A DNA stretch of 64,000 nucleotides from Aurantimicrobium minutum (GTDB lineage Bacteria > Actinomycetota > Actinomycetes > Actinomycetales > Microbacteriaceae): the NCBI RefSeq assembly GCF_029894165.1, contig NZ_JARXXU010000001.1, positions 1,550,001 through 1,614,000 of the forward strand. The letters are read 5' to 3'. The notes under the pieces are model-generated. The model worked only from the letters and a program-made list of their open reading frames with translations. It ran no database searches and had not been told where the DNA came from. The translations under genes were made by a program, and so were the position numbers. Positions 36,204-47,840 of this stretch are shown piece after piece; position 1 is the first letter of the stretch; each line of letters begins with the position of its first letter.

Positions 36204-37084
36204 GCCAACCACCGCTTTTCTTCCGGCAGATGACCCACGGCAGACATGATTTTGTAGGCAAAAAGACTGACCGCAAAACCCAGAGAAATAACGATGATTC
36301 CCAGGCTCGAGTTATAAGCCATCGTTGCCTCAGGCCGAGTGGAGAGTAGTACCAACACAATCCACGGCGCTGCGACGCCAATGCGCGCTGCGAGGCGGAT
36401 CCAGCCTTGGCGGGCTTCTACCTCTTGCCGGAGTGCAGACTCAGTTCGCAGATGTGAACCCAGTGCGGCTAGTACGGTCGTGATATCCGATCCTCCTACT
36501 TCGCGGCCCAATCGCAGAGTCTCGATGATCCTGTCACCGTGTGGATTCGCCCACCGAGTTTTGAGGTCTGCTGCGGCGAGAGTGAAATTACCTGTTGCTT
36601 GGTAGTCCTGGGCGAAATAGGAGGCGGGAACGCTGATGGCCGAAGAAGAAAAAGAGGCAAGAGACTTCACAGCATCGGGCACATTCGCTCCAGAACGGAG
36701 GGCAGAAATCAGTGCATCCACAACATCGGGCCATTGATGACGAAGCACTCTTCGAGCAGAGGTTAGCCGTGCGGCGGCAATCATCCAGGGAATGCCTGCG
36801 GCAGTAATTGCCAGAACTACAGATAATGCGAGCACGCCCGTGATTGCCCAGCCCACAGCCCCGCCCACACAACCGAGCACACCAGTTAACACGCCAAGAA
36901 CACTGGGTTTGATCCCCAGTTGAGCAGCCGCATGAGAAAGTTTCTGGGTAATCCGCGAAGGGGCTCCTCTCCGAGTTATGGGGCTACTCCTGGGCCATAA
37001 CCACCTCGAGAGTATGAGGAAGATTCCTACTCCAGCAGTCGCGCCAAGAAAGACCCCCAGTATTGCCAGGCTGGATATTCTCAT
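36200..37084 (-). CDS. Type II secretion system F family protein, TadB-like
   Basis: A 294-residue platform protein of the tad system. It has two N-terminal membrane segments, a T2SSF domain near residues 130-250 (DALISALRSGANVPDAVKSLA), and a C-terminal pair of helices. The start at 37084 shares one base with the TadA stop (TGATG). The gene order TadA-TadB-TadC supports the assignment. Confidence 0.9.
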   Translation of the reverse strand: MRISSLAILGVFLGATAGVGIFLILSRWLWPRSSPITRRGAPSRITQKLSHAAAQLGIKPSVLGVLTGVLGCVGGAVGWAITGVLALSVVLAITAAGIPWMIAAARLTSARRVLRHQWPDVVDALISALRSGANVPDAVKSLASFSSSAISVPASYFAQDYQATGNFTLAAADLKTRWANPHGDRIIETLRLGREVGGSDITTVLAALGSHLRTESALRQEVEARQGWIRLAARIGVAAPWIVLVLLSTRPEATMAYNSSLGIIVISLGFAVSLFAYKIMSAVGHLPEEKRWLA

Positions 37085-38307
37085 CACGCCCCCAACACAA
37101 TCCGTGGATCGAGATTGGTCAACACAAACTTGTCCAGACGAGGAGGAAGTTCGCCCGTGGGGGAAAGTGCATCATTGACAACCTCAAACAGAACTGTGGA
37201 TTCAATCTGCCCATCTACGACTCGGCCTGTTGGGGCGATGATTTCGCGCACCCTTCTGCGCCCAAAACGATCAAGCTCGCAATGCACCACGAGATCGATG
37301 CAGCTCGCCACGGTAGGCACCACAAAACTGGCGTCGATATTGCGGCCCGCCAACAGAGGAAGGGTGCAGAGTTTGACGAGTGCATCTTGTGCACTGTTGG
37401 CATGGATGGAACAGGCTCCCGGCAATCCACTGTTCAATGCGATGAGCAAATCCAGGCTCTCAGCTTCACGAACTTCGCCCACAACCACGCGATCCGGCCG
37501 CATCCGCAAGGCCTCTTTGATGAGACGGCGTAAGTTGATCTCCCCCGTTCCCTCCAAACTTGCAGGCCGGCACTGCATCGAGACACAGTCTTTGGCATCA
37601 AAATTCAATTCAAAGGTCTCTTCCACGGTGATGATGCGGTCATTCACCCGCGAACTCCGGAGCAGCGCATTCAACATTGTTGTTTTGCCGGCCTGTGTCG
37701 CTCCACAGACCAGAATGTTCTGACGAGCAAGAACTGACATGCGCAAAAATTCAGCAGCCTGCTGCGTGATTGATCCACCTTCAACGAGATGAGTAAGGTC
37801 CCGAACGTTCTGTGAGAACTTTCGAATGTTCACAGCCCAGTGCCTAGACGTAATGTCAGGAATAGTGACATGCAACCTGGAGCCGTCGGGCAAGGAAGCA
37901 TCCACAAACGGCGATGACATATCCACTCGGCGGCCTGAAGACTGCAGCATCCGTTCCACAAGGTCACGCACCTGGGGCTCAGTCAGCGAGAGGTCAGTGA
38001 GTTCTGGAACACCCTTTCTCGCCACGAACACATGTTGGGGGCTGTTAATCCAAATTTCTTCGATGGCGGGATCATCGAGAAAAGGTTGCAGAACTCCAAA
38101 ACCAGTGAGCTCAGCAAGAGCGAGAACTCGCAACTCCTCATCCGATAAAGGCAGACCAGAGTTGTGGAAAATTCCCCGCTCTGCCGACCGAGTAATCTCC
38201 TCAGAAATGAGGCTCTCAAGTTGAGCTTCCGCATTCCCACCCCGCGGTGGATTCTGCTGTGCTTGCGCACGGACGGCGCCAACGAGGCGGGAAACGGTTT
38301 CGGACAT
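37084..38307 (-). CDS. tadA: CpaF/TadA family pilus assembly ATPase
   Basis: A 407-residue secretion ATPase that powers Flp pilus assembly. The Walker A motif is LVCGATQAGKTTML; RPDRVVVGEVREAESLDLLIALNSG is the Walker B/His-box region (landmark VVVGEVR). The N-terminal domain (residues 1-130) includes NSPQHVFVARKG. It is the first gene of the tad run on the minus strand. No TadZ/Ssd gene, prepilin peptidase or TadG-type gene is present in the window, so those functions must be elsewhere. Confidence 0.93.
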   Translation of the reverse strand: MSETVSRLVGAVRAQAQQNPPRGGNAEAQLESLISEEITRSAERGIFHNSGLPLSDEELRVLALAELTGFGVLQPFLDDPAIEEIWINSPQHVFVARKGVPELTDLSLTEPQVRDLVERMLQSSGRRVDMSSPFVDASLPDGSRLHVTIPDITSRHWAVNIRKFSQNVRDLTHLVEGGSITQQAAEFLRMSVLARQNILVCGATQAGKTTMLNALLRSSRVNDRIITVEETFELNFDAKDCVSMQCRPASLEGTGEINLRRLIKEALRMRPDRVVVGEVREAESLDLLIALNSGLPGACSIHANSAQDALVKLCTLPLLAGRNIDASFVVPTVASCIDLVVHCELDRFGRRRVREIIAPTGRVVDGQIESTVLFEVVNDALSPTGELPPRLDKFVLTNLDPRIVLGA

Positions 38308-38358
38308 GACATTGATATTGCCCGGACACGAGATCTACCCGATTAAGTTATCCACACA

Positions 38359-38928
38359 TCAATCGAGGAGCGGAGCTTGCGGTGGCACTGGCGGCTCAGA
38401 AATTCCTGTCTGGAATATCTGATCGAGCATGATAGAGGCTTTTCGGGGCAACACATCACCTGGAAAGTACTCTTCAAAGAGTTCCTCAATTACTTCACGA
38501 TCAGTGAGCCCCGTGGTGGCCATCAGTTTCTCCGCATCGCCATAATCACGTCCCCGCCGAGCCGCGGCGAGCTTCATCATGAGAAGCACCTCAGCAGTGG
38601 CGACTGAGATAGTGACAGTGTCGGATTTATATAGAATGACCCATTCCGCGTTTTTACCAAGGCTCGGTACAAATTGGGCTGCATCCACATTGAACCAGTT
38701 TGATACCCAGCCGTTTTCTTCCGCAATGCGCTCGACAATGGGCTTCAACAGATTCCATTGTGTGGCGCGGGCATCGATATCGACTGTGACATCACGGTCA
38801 AAGTACGAAAGGGTTAATGCCGCCCCTCCAACAATCGAAATTTGTGAATTTATCCCGTGCTCTTCAGCCTGCTGGATGAGTTGGCGAAGCCCGCGAATTA
38901 TGTCTTCTCTAGTGAGTACCGTTTCCAT
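38359..38928 (-). CDS. Nucleotidyltransferase-fold protein (DUF6036/AbiEii-like), probable toxin partner
   Basis: A 189-residue protein with a minimal nucleotidyltransferase core: IVGGAALTLSYFDRDVTVDIDA gives the G-G and D-x-D pattern (Asp pair near residues 50-52), and EVLLMMKLAAARRGRDYGDAEKLM is the following helical landmark. AbiEii and related toxins share this arrangement. Its ATG overlaps the stop of the upstream XRE gene (TAATG), a coupling typical of toxin-antitoxin operons. No target or donor nucleotide can be inferred. Confidence 0.75.
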   Translation of the reverse strand: METVLTREDIIRGLRQLIQQAEEHGINSQISIVGGAALTLSYFDRDVTVDIDARATQWNLLKPIVERIAEENGWVSNWFNVDAAQFVPSLGKNAEWVILYKSDTVTISVATAEVLLMMKLAAARRGRDYGDAEKLMATTGLTDREVIEELFEEYFPGDVLPRKASIMLDQIFQTGISEPPVPPQAPLLD

Positions 38929-39503
38929 TAGATACTCTCTAATGCTTCTGAGGGGAAAAGCACATTGTGGGAGAGGAATGCTCGCGGCACTTCTTGTGGG
39001 TCTGGGACGGGATCGAAGATACTTTCCGCCAGATGTAAGGGTTCAGGGAGAACGTATTCTGCAGCAACAACCCAGGGCTGAAGTGGAAGTTCAGATGCGA
39101 CCAACCAGTGTTCCACTAAGGCGGCTAGAGCAGCGTCATAGAGTTGGTCTCCAGTTGAAGAAGGCTTTGTTCTCGTCACGATGGCTATCAAACTTGGCTC
39201 AAGTACTCGCAACACATCGCTGTACCCAATCAGAAGCCGATATGCCTTTTGTGGGTAACCTTCGTCAAGAGCACGCGCAATGGACTCAGCAACTTCATCA
39301 GGGGTTTGTGCCAACGTGGGTATCGTAATCAGGCGGTGTCGAGTTTTCATCAGTAACGCGTTGTATTTATCAACCGTGACTCCCCGGGCACCGGTCTCAA
39401 TCTGGCTGATTGCAGCGGGGGACGTGTTCCCGAGTTCAGCCAAACGGCGGAGAGACATGCCTCGTTCGTGACGTGCTCTTCGAAGCTCGTGACCGAAATC
39501 CAC
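38928..39503 (-). CDS. XRE family helix-turn-helix regulator, probable antitoxin partner
   Basis: A 191-residue protein with an N-terminal XRE helix-turn-helix (GHELRRARHERGMSLRRLAELGNTSPAAISQIETGARG, about residues 4-41, shown here by its landmark SPAAISQIE) and a C-terminal alpha-helical domain of unknown function. GTG at 39503 is chosen because AAAGGAGG lies five bases upstream, and a palindrome lies directly before that. The frame continues open upstream to 39749 but runs through the operator, so a longer protein is unlikely. It precedes and overlaps the nucleotidyltransferase gene. Confidence 0.8.
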   Translation of the reverse strand: MDFGHELRRARHERGMSLRRLAELGNTSPAAISQIETGARGVTVDKYNALLMKTRHRLITIPTLAQTPDEVAESIARALDEGYPQKAYRLLIGYSDVLRVLEPSLIAIVTRTKPSSTGDQLYDAALAALVEHWLVASELPLQPWVVAAEYVLPEPLHLAESIFDPVPDPQEVPRAFLSHNVLFPSEALESI

Positions 39504-39515
39504 AGCGCCCTCCTT

Positions 39516-39542
39516 TGTTATCAGATACGATAACAGGTTATC
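39516..39542. promoter_or_regulatory. Palindromic operator of the XRE/nucleotidyltransferase pair
   Basis: TGTTATC-N6-GATAACA (39516-39535) is a perfect inverted repeat ending three bases upstream of the Shine-Dalgarno site. A further GTTATC half-site at 39537-39542 is one 20-base step from the first. The arrangement suggests autorepression. A possible minus-strand promoter (TTGTCC, 18 bases, TATCGT) overlaps it. Confidence 0.7.
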
Positions 39543-39694
39543 GGGCAGTTGGACAACTACGGTGAGTGCAAGTACTTCGGGTTCATCCAGAAGGAAAGCT
39601 GAAAGGGGCATTGCGTTCCTTTGTCGGATAGATCTGTTCGATGGATCCCCTCCACATACAAAGTTGCCAGCACCCACTGACAGTGAGCTCTGCA

Positions 39695-40522
39695 TCAACA
39701 GAGCTTCTGAACCACCCCAAAGACGACCAGATTGAGTTCTGCCGGCCACTCAGCAGTAGCGTCAACACCTCGTTCAAGAATCACGTTCTTCGTCGCACCC
39801 CAGGCGATAAGTTCCTCTACCGTCGCGATACCGGCTGTAACGGAAGCGTCTTTTGCCAGGGCACGAACAAACTCGCCTTTGCCCTTCTTATTGAAGTGGT
39901 TTAGCGCTCGAAGTTGACCATTCTCTCCCTTGGTCACCACGCGGAGATACACCGTGTTCTCCGCGGGTGACAGCGGCGCGAGTGCCGAATAGCCCTCCGA
40001 ACGGAGATCGAGAACAAGTTGTGGCTTAGCCGTGAGCCTCTTCGCAAGTGACTTTTCGCCGGCTTCGGCCCAGGCTTTCTTGAGGGTTCCTGCCGCCAGC
40101 GAGGTAAGTTTGGAATCGAAACTGAGGCGATAGGAAGGAATCAAGTCCATCGCCCCCACGGGCCCCAGCAGCGCTGACTGGATCATGACATGGTGTTCCA
40201 GAAAGCCCCGTGCAGAAGCGTCGAGGTTCATAGCGGCTAGGCCGTCGTAGAGCACGCCGGTATAGCGATCAATGGCCGGCATGGTGGGTGAGGTCTTGAC
40301 CGCTTTATTGCGGTCAACCTCGCCCATTTGCTTGGGGCTGAGCTTCAGTGCTTCTGCGCACTCTTTTGGCTTTCGCGCCAAGGACACCACCGCAGCGACC
40401 ACACGCTTGCGAATCGCGTTCAGTTCGGGGAAGGTCAGAGCTGACTCCGCGAGGAGTTGCTCCAGAGGTGCACCTTCTCCCCCGTCACGCTTGGTTTCCG
40501 AAGGTGGCAACAAAATCAGCAC
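39695..40522 (-). CDS. yaaA: YaaA family peroxide stress protein
   Basis: A 275-residue YaaA/DUF328 protein. MLILLPPSETKRDGGEG at the N-terminus (GTG start), AIDRYTGVLYDGLAAMNL and VLDLRSEGYSALAP are the family motifs. In E. coli YaaA lowers intracellular free iron under peroxide stress. It is transcribed on the same strand as the atp genes, 87 bases after atpC, with a weak hairpin in between. Confidence 0.92.
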   Translation of the reverse strand: MLILLPPSETKRDGGEGAPLEQLLAESALTFPELNAIRKRVVAAVVSLARKPKECAEALKLSPKQMGEVDRNKAVKTSPTMPAIDRYTGVLYDGLAAMNLDASARGFLEHHVMIQSALLGPVGAMDLIPSYRLSFDSKLTSLAAGTLKKAWAEAGEKSLAKRLTAKPQLVLDLRSEGYSALAPLSPAENTVYLRVVTKGENGQLRALNHFNKKGKGEFVRALAKDASVTAGIATVEELIAWGATKNVILERGVDATAEWPAELNLVVFGVVQKLC

Positions 40523-40558
40523 GGAATGTCCTTAGAGGCGGAGCCGTTAAGTGCAAAC

Positions 40559-40591
40559 GCCCGCAGGAAGAGGAACTCTTCAACCGCGGGC
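40559..40591 (-). terminator. Possible hairpin after atpC
   Basis: GCCCGC pairs with GCGGGC, with an inner AAGAG/CTCTT stem. It is interrupted and has no clear T-run, so termination of the atp operon here is only possible, and read-through to yaaA is likely. Confidence 0.4.
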
Positions 40592-40608
40592 ATCAGCGCT
40601 TGTGTTGG

Positions 40609-40875
40609 CTAGGCGACCAATTCTGCGGCGGAAGCAACAACAGAGACGTTGTTGTTCTCCACCGAGAGGAAACCACCGGCAGCATTTGCCGTGATCTTGG
40701 AACCGTCTTCTGCGGTCACACGAACGTCACCACCGGCGAGAATCGCCAGCATGGGTTCGTGACCGGGGAGAATACCGATCTCACCTTCGCTGGTCTTGGC
40801 TACAACCATAGAGGCTGTGCCAGACCATACTTCTTGGTCGGCAGCTACGACGCTGACCTGAAGCAAAGCAGCCAT
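40609..40875 (-). CDS. atpC: ATP synthase subunit epsilon
   Basis: An 88-residue epsilon subunit of the F1 central stalk. LQVSVVAADQEVWSGTASMVVA and GEIGILPGHEPMLA are the beta-sandwich landmarks. It ends after the beta domain and lacks the C-terminal helical hairpin that inhibits ATP hydrolysis in E. coli, as in other short actinobacterial epsilon subunits. The start at 40875 lies two bases after atpD; an upstream start at 40908 would overlap atpD and is rejected. Confidence 0.95.
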   Translation of the reverse strand: MAALLQVSVVAADQEVWSGTASMVVAKTSEGEIGILPGHEPMLAILAGGDVRVTAEDGSKITANAAGGFLSVENNNVSVVASAAELVA

Positions 40876-40877
40876 AA

Positions 40878-42401
<1,524 letters not shown>

Positions 42402-42423
42402 TTACCGGGTTTGGAAAGTCTTA

Positions 42424-43323
42424 TTACTTGGCGGTCGACAGGGCGTCGGCGCCACCAACAATTTCGGAAATTTGCTGCGTGATCTCGGACTGGCGAGCGT
42501 TGTTCGCCAGACGTGTGTAGTCGCGGATGAGCTTGTCTGCGTTGTCGCTTGCAGACTTCATTGCGCGCTGACGGCTCGCGTGCTCGGACGCTGCCGACTG
42601 AAGCATGGCGTTGTAGATGCGGCTCTCGATGTAGACGGGAAGCAGTGCATCCAAAACCTTGTCAGCTTCGGGTTCGAACTCGTAAAGGGGAAGAACGTCG
42701 TCTTCACCGGGAGCGTCCACACCTTCGACAACTTCCAAGGGAAGCATGCGCACGACGGTGGGGACCTGAGAAACCATCGAGACGAAGCGGTTGTAGACAA
42801 CGTGAATCTCGTCCACACCACCGTCTGCGTAGTCGCGCAGGAAGCTTTCGAGAACTGCGGCAGCGATTTCCTGCGCGGTTTCGAAGACGGGCTGGTCGGT
42901 GCCGCCGGTCCAGACACGCTCAGCGGGACGCTGGCGGAAGGAGAAGTAGGCGTTTGCCTTACGGCCGACCAGGAAGTAGACAACTTCCTTGCCCTGTGAG
43001 CGAAGCAACTCTGCGAGCTGCTCTGCTTCACGCAGTGCCTGCGAGCTGAATGCACCAGCAAGACCACGGTCAGAGGTCATGATCACAACTGCTGCGCGCT
43101 GAATCTTTTCTGGCTCGGTCGTCAGGATGTGTGACACGTTGGTGTACGTGGCAACAGCCGAGACGGCACGAGTAATGGCACGCGAGTAGGGCGTGGACTG
43201 CTGAACACGAGCCTGCGCTTTTTGAATGCGCGAGGCAGAGATCAGCTCCATTGCACGCGTGATCTTCTTGGTCGTCTGGGCAGAACGAATTTTCTGCCTA
43301 TAGACCCGAAGTTGCGCTCCCAT
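42424..43323 (-). CDS. atpG: ATP synthase subunit gamma
   Basis: A 299-residue central-stalk subunit. The N-terminal [25 protein letters not shown] and C-terminal [15 protein letters not shown] helices (quoted as landmarks) form the rotating coiled coil. [13 protein letters not shown] is the family signature. It sits between atpA and atpD. Confidence 0.97.
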   Translation of the reverse strand: MGAQLRVYRQKIRSAQTTKKITRAMELISASRIQKAQARVQQSTPYSRAITRAVSAVATYTNVSHILTTEPEKIQRAAVVIMTSDRGLAGAFSSQALREAEQLAELLRSQGKEVVYFLVGRKANAYFSFRQRPAERVWTGGTDQPVFETAQEIAAAVLESFLRDYADGGVDEIHVVYNRFVSMVSQVPTVVRMLPLEVVEGVDAPGEDDVLPLYEFEPEADKVLDALLPVYIESRIYNAMLQSAASEHASRQRAMKSASDNADKLIRDYTRLANNARQSEITQQISEIVGGADALSTAK

Positions 43324-43372
43324 GTCTCTCCTGTGGTTTCTCTAAAAGGTGGTTGATGTCAGTAAAGGGCGC

Positions 43373-45013
43373 TTAGCGCTTTTTCTTGACGATCTTTTCC
43401 TGGTTGACATCTGCTTCGTCGATGGCAGTGAATTCCTCAGAGCCAACAGATGCGAGCGAGCTACCGTCACCAGCCTGGAATTCCTTCTTGAAGTCCACTA
43501 CGGACTTCTCGAGGGTCTCCACGGTCTTGTCATCGAGCACGTTGGTGTCGCGCAGGGTAGCCAGAACCTTGGTCTTGCGGCCCAGGTAGTCCAGGAACTC
43601 ACGCTCAAAGCGCAGGATGTCCTCAACAGGAACCTCATCGAGCTTGCCGGTGGTACCAGCCCAGATCGAGACAACCTGGTCCTCGACGGGATACGGGGTG
43701 TACTGAGGCTGCTTGAGCAGCTCGGTCAGACGAGCACCACGTGCCAACTGACGACGGCTTGCTGCGTCGAGGTCGGAGGCGAACATCGCGAATGCCTCGA
43801 GCGAACGGTACTGAGCCAGTTCGAGCTTCAATGTACCGGAGACCTTCTTGATCGACTTGACCTGAGCGTCACCACCCACACGCGAAACCGAGATACCTAC
43901 GTCTACTGCGGGACGCTGGTTAGCGTTGAACAGGTCGGACTGGAGGAAGATCTGGCCATCGGTGATCGAGATCACGTTGGTGGGGATGTAGGCCGAGACG
44001 TCGTTGGCCTTGGTCTCGATGATGGGAAGACCGGTCATCGAACCTGCACCGAGCTCGTCGGAGAGCTTTGCACAACGCTCCAGCAGACGGGAGTGTAAGT
44101 AGAAGACGTCACCGGGGTATGCCTCACGTCCTGGTGGACGGCGAAGCAGCAGGGAGACGGCACGGTAGGCCTCAGCCTGCTTGGAGAGGTCATCGAAAAT
44201 GATGAGGACGTGCTTGCCGCCGTACATCCAGTGCTGGCCAATGGCAGAACCGGTGTAGGGAGCGAGGTACTTGAAACCTGCGGGGTCAGATGCAGGAGCA
44301 GCCACGATGGTGGTGTACTCCATTGCGCCAGCGTCTTCCAGTGCGCCCTTCACAGCAGCAATGGTCGAACCCTTCTGGCCGATTGCAACGTAGATGCAGC
44401 GAACCTGCTTGTTGGTGTCGCCGGACTCCCAGTTCGCCTTCTGGTTGATGATGGTGTCGATCGCGATCGCGGTCTTACCGGTCTGACGGTCACCAATGAT
44501 GAGCTGACGCTGTCCACGACCCACGGGGATCATGGCGTCAATAGCCTTGATACCGGTCTGCATGGGCTCGTGAACCGACTTACGCTGCATGACGCCAGGA
44601 GCCTGGAGTTCGAGTGCACGACGACCTTCGAGCTTCTTGATGTCACCGAGACCATCGATGGGGTTACCCAGAGGGTCAACCACGCGACCGAGGTAGCCTT
44701 CACCAACAGGGACAGAGAGAACTTCACCGGTACGGGTTACTTCCATACCTTCGACGATGCCGGTGAACTCACCGAGGACAACAACACCGATCTCGTTCTC
44801 ATCGAGGTTCAGGGCCAGGCCGAGGGTTCCATCTGCGAAGCGGATGAGCTCGTTAGCCATCACACCGGGCAGGCCTTCAACGTGTGCGATACCGTCGGCT
44901 GCGTCGATGACGTGGCCTACTTCGGTCTTCGAAGCCTTGGTGGGCTTGTAGGAAGAAACGAAGTCCTTGAGAGCGTCGCGGATCTCGTTGGGGCTGATCG
45001 TTAGTTCTGCCAT
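43373..45013 (-). CDS. atpA: ATP synthase subunit alpha
   Basis: A 546-residue F1 subunit with the P-loop [13 protein letters not shown] and the [11 protein letters not shown] segment. It includes a C-terminal extension of about 35 residues rich in acidic and basic residues past the usual end (FQAGDGSS to VKKKR), as seen in several actinobacteria. It is encoded after atpH and before atpG. Confidence 0.97.
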   Translation of the reverse strand: MAELTISPNEIRDALKDFVSSYKPTKASKTEVGHVIDAADGIAHVEGLPGVMANELIRFADGTLGLALNLDENEIGVVVLGEFTGIVEGMEVTRTGEVLSVPVGEGYLGRVVDPLGNPIDGLGDIKKLEGRRALELQAPGVMQRKSVHEPMQTGIKAIDAMIPVGRGQRQLIIGDRQTGKTAIAIDTIINQKANWESGDTNKQVRCIYVAIGQKGSTIAAVKGALEDAGAMEYTTIVAAPASDPAGFKYLAPYTGSAIGQHWMYGGKHVLIIFDDLSKQAEAYRAVSLLLRRPPGREAYPGDVFYLHSRLLERCAKLSDELGAGSMTGLPIIETKANDVSAYIPTNVISITDGQIFLQSDLFNANQRPAVDVGISVSRVGGDAQVKSIKKVSGTLKLELAQYRSLEAFAMFASDLDAASRRQLARGARLTELLKQPQYTPYPVEDQVVSIWAGTTGKLDEVPVEDILRFEREFLDYLGRKTKVLATLRDTNVLDDKTVETLEKSVVDFKKEFQAGDGSSLASVGSEEFTAIDEADVNQEKIVKKKR

Positions 45014-45072
45014 TGTGTTTTCCTTGTCTGATTCAGTCAGGTGACTGAAGGGGTGGTGGTAAGTCTTACCGG

Positions 45073-45870
45073 CTATCCAGCGAGCTGGAGTCGCAGTTCT
45101 TGAATACGGGACGAAACGGAGCCATCGATGACGTCATCGCCGACCTGCACACGCAGGCCACCGATAATCGCAGGGTCAATGACGAGGTTGATGTTGAGCT
45201 CGCGTCCGTAGACCTTCGCGAGGGACGTGCCCAGGCTGGTGAGCTGCGCTGCAGCGATGGGCTGTGCGCTGGTGACGGTTGCGATCGACGCGCCTGCCTG
45301 ATCCGCAACAATGTCTGCTGCGTAGGAGAGCAGGGCGCCAATACGGCGACCACGGGGCTGCTGCACGAGGGCAGACACGATAGCAATCGTGGCTGCAGAT
45401 GCTTTGCCCTGGAGCAAAGCGACAACAACAGCTGCCTTTGCCTCGGGGTTACCCAGCTTGGAGCCGAGGCTGAGCTCGAGTTCTGCGTCGCTCGACACGG
45501 CACGAGAGAACGCGAACAGCTCAGCGTCTACAGCTTCAGTTTTCTTGGCACCCGAAACAGAAGCGCGTATAGCAATTTCTTCGACGCCGGCGAGCAGGTC
45601 ATCCTGGCTCGACCAGCGGGTGGAGACGATCTGTCTTAGCAGCTTCGATGCGGTTGCATCGAGTCCCTTGCCGAAAACCTTGCCCAGAAGGGAAGACTTG
45701 TCAGCGTCAGCGACGGCAGGGTCAGCCAGTACGGCGCGCAACTGTGCAGACTCGGCGAAGGCGCGACCAGCAGCAAAGAGCTGTTCGCCCAATGCCAGGT
45801 TTGCCTTAGTGCCCAACGCAGCAAGTGCTGCCTTGGAGCTTTCGATGGAGTGTCTGCTTGCGCTGCCCAT
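45073..45870 (-). CDS. atpH: ATP synthase subunit delta
   Basis: A 265-residue peripheral-stalk subunit. The C-terminal part carries the OSCP/delta signature ([35 protein letters not shown], landmark [23 protein letters not shown]). It is longer than the E. coli protein (177) but similar to other high-GC Gram-positive forms. Its start overlaps the atpF stop by one base (TAATG). Confidence 0.95.
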   Translation of the reverse strand: MGSASRHSIESSKAALAALGTKANLALGEQLFAAGRAFAESAQLRAVLADPAVADADKSSLLGKVFGKGLDATASKLLRQIVSTRWSSQDDLLAGVEEIAIRASVSGAKKTEAVDAELFAFSRAVSSDAELELSLGSKLGNPEAKAAVVVALLQGKASAATIAIVSALVQQPRGRRIGALLSYAADIVADQAGASIATVTSAQPIAAAQLTSLGTSLAKVYGRELNINLVIDPAIIGGLRVQVGDDVIDGSVSSRIQELRLQLAG

Positions 45871-46418
45871 TACTTAGCTGCCTTCTCCGATGCGTCGAGG
45901 TCTGCCAGGAAGCGGTCAACCAAAGCCTTGGACTTCTTGTCATCGGTGAGGGCTTCACCGATAACGCCCGATGCTAGGTCGATAGCGAGCGTGCCAACCT
46001 CACTCTTGAGCGAAACGAGTGCCGACTGGCGCTCTGCTTCGATCTGAGTCTTAGCAGTCGCAGTGATGCGGGCTGCCTCGGTTGACGCGACGTCCTTTGC
46101 CTCAGTCACGATCTTGGCGCCGTCTGCACGCGCAGCGTCGCGGATCTTGCCGGCTTCGGCACGTGCTTCAGCAAGCTGAGCGGTGTACTTGGCCAGCGCC
46201 TCTTCAGCTTCCTTCTGAGCAGCATCTGCCTTTTCAATGTTGCCTTCGATGGCAGCACTGCGTGCCTCGAGCATGGCCGAGACGTTGGGCAGAATCTTCT
46301 TCCAGAAGAAGATGAGGATGACGGCGAAAATGATCGCCGACCATACGAGGTCGTACGTCGCAGGCAGAAGAGGGTTTGGTGTCTCTTCTGTTGCTGCAAC
46401 GATAAGTGCCTGAAGCAT
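45870..46418 (-). CDS. atpF: ATP synthase subunit b
   Basis: A 182-residue subunit with one N-terminal membrane helix (LVWSAIIFAVILIFFWKKILP, landmark) followed by a long Ala/Glu/Lys-rich coiled coil that forms the peripheral stalk. It lies between atpE and atpH in the standard order. Confidence 0.96.
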   Translation of the reverse strand: MLQALIVAATEETPNPLLPATYDLVWSAIIFAVILIFFWKKILPNVSAMLEARSAAIEGNIEKADAAQKEAEEALAKYTAQLAEARAEAGKIRDAARADGAKIVTEAKDVASTEAARITATAKTQIEAERQSALVSLKSEVGTLAIDLASGVIGEALTDDKKSKALVDRFLADLDASEKAAK

Positions 46419-46449
46419 GATGTCTCCGTGTCGAAAGAGCGGAATGTGA

Positions 46450-46731
<282 letters not shown>

Positions 46732-47544
46732 TTAGTGTTCCTCAGCCAGCGCGAGCTGGATGTAGACCGTTGTAAGCAGGGTGAATACGTATGCCTGAAG
46801 AACGGCTACCAACATCTCAAAGAGAGTGAAGATGAAGCCGAAGGCAAACGTTCCGATACCGAAGACTTTCCAGAAGCCTTCCATCTCGAAGAAGAAGAAC
46901 CAGGTTGCCGAGAAGGTCAGCACCAACAGGAGGTGACCAGCGACCATGTTCATGAGAAGACGAAGAGCCAGCGTGATGGGACGCAGGATGAAGATCGAGA
47001 AGAACTCAATCGGCGTCACGATGATGTAGATAGGCCAGGGCACACCGGGTGGGAAGAGCGAAGCCTTGAGGAATGTCAAGGGGTGCTTCTTCAAACCTGC
47101 GTAAACGAAGGCGACATATGCAACCACGGCCAACACCAGAGGCATACCGATGGTTGACGTACCTGCAATGTTGAAACCAGGAACGATACCTGGAATGTTC
47201 ATCGCGAGGACGGTGAAGAAGATACCGGTGAGCAGGGGAAGGAAGCGCTTGCCATCCTTCTTACCCAGCAGGTCCTCGGCAATGTTCACACGAACAACAT
47301 CGAGAGCCATTTCAGCCAGCGACTGTCCCTTGGTCGGAACAAGCTTGAGGCGACGGGTTGCCACAGCAAAGAGCGTGATAAGTATCGCAGCCATGATGAA
47401 CCGAATGATGATGATTCGGTTGATCTCGAAGGGAGTGCCTTCGAAGAAGATGACCGGCGGGAAGAATTCGTAGATCGACGGCCCGTGAAAGCTCGGAGCG
47501 TCCTCAGCGGAAGCGAAGAGCTTGGTTACAGCGTTTACTAGCAG
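46732..47544 (-). CDS. atpB: ATP synthase subunit a, probable CTG start
   Basis: A subunit of about 270 residues with five or more membrane helices, including RPITLALRLLMNMVAGHLLL with the essential Arg. The first ATG in frame is 47394, inside the first membrane helix, which would leave only 220 residues. The in-frame upstream sequence (FHGPSIYEFFPPVIFFEGTP) is the conserved actinobacterial N-terminus, so the start is upstream. No ATG, GTG or TTG exists in that frame up to a TGA at 47616-47614. CTG at 47544 lies six bases after AGGAG and fits best. Confidence 0.88.
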   Translation of the reverse strand: MLVNAVTKLFASAEDAPSFHGPSIYEFFPPVIFFEGTPFEINRIIIIRFIMAAILITLFAVATRRLKLVPTKGQSLAEMALDVVRVNIAEDLLGKKDGKRFLPLLTGIFFTVLAMNIPGIVPGFNIAGTSTIGMPLVLAVVAYVAFVYAGLKKHPLTFLKASLFPPGVPWPIYIIVTPIEFFSIFILRPITLALRLLMNMVAGHLLLVLTFSATWFFFFEMEGFWKVFGIGTFAFGFIFTLFEMLVAVLQAYVFTLLTTVYIQLALAEEH

Positions 47545-47840
47545 CGCTATCTCCTGTTTCGGGGCGTGGAGCTTCTGCTCTCGCGACGACGAACATGCGG
47601 ATCCCCCAGCAGCTCAATCTCGTTTGGCTTCGTTGTCGAAACGTGACTTATTGATCCGCACATGGTGCAAGGGATTACTCAAGACTTTACAGGCAAAATT
47701 AGCCGCTGACCCAATCCGAAACAGCATTACCGGTCAGCGGAATGAATACTCTGGCAACCCAGCGCTGGAGCGGAACGACGAAAGCCCAGACAGCGTCTGG
47801 GCTTTGTCAGATTCCGCGGAGGTTACCCGCCAAATCACGC
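47545..47840. other. Intergenic region upstream of atpB
   Basis: 296 bases. They carry the atpB ribosome-binding site (AGGAG just upstream of 47544), the hairpin at 47781-47805, and presumably the promoter of atpBEFHAGDC. Clear -35/-10 hexamers could not be assigned. Confidence 0.5.
47781..47805 (-). terminator. Hairpin downstream of the atpI-like gene
   Basis: An 11-bp stem AAAGCCCAGAC/GTCTGGGCTTT with a three-base loop, 36 bases after the atpI-like stop. It indicates that the atp operon has its own promoter downstream. Confidence 0.8.

Noticed and set aside
38928-39749. Longer XRE regulator starting upstream of the operator
   Set aside because: The extra codons run through a perfect palindrome, and an AAAGGAGG site precedes the GTG at 39503.
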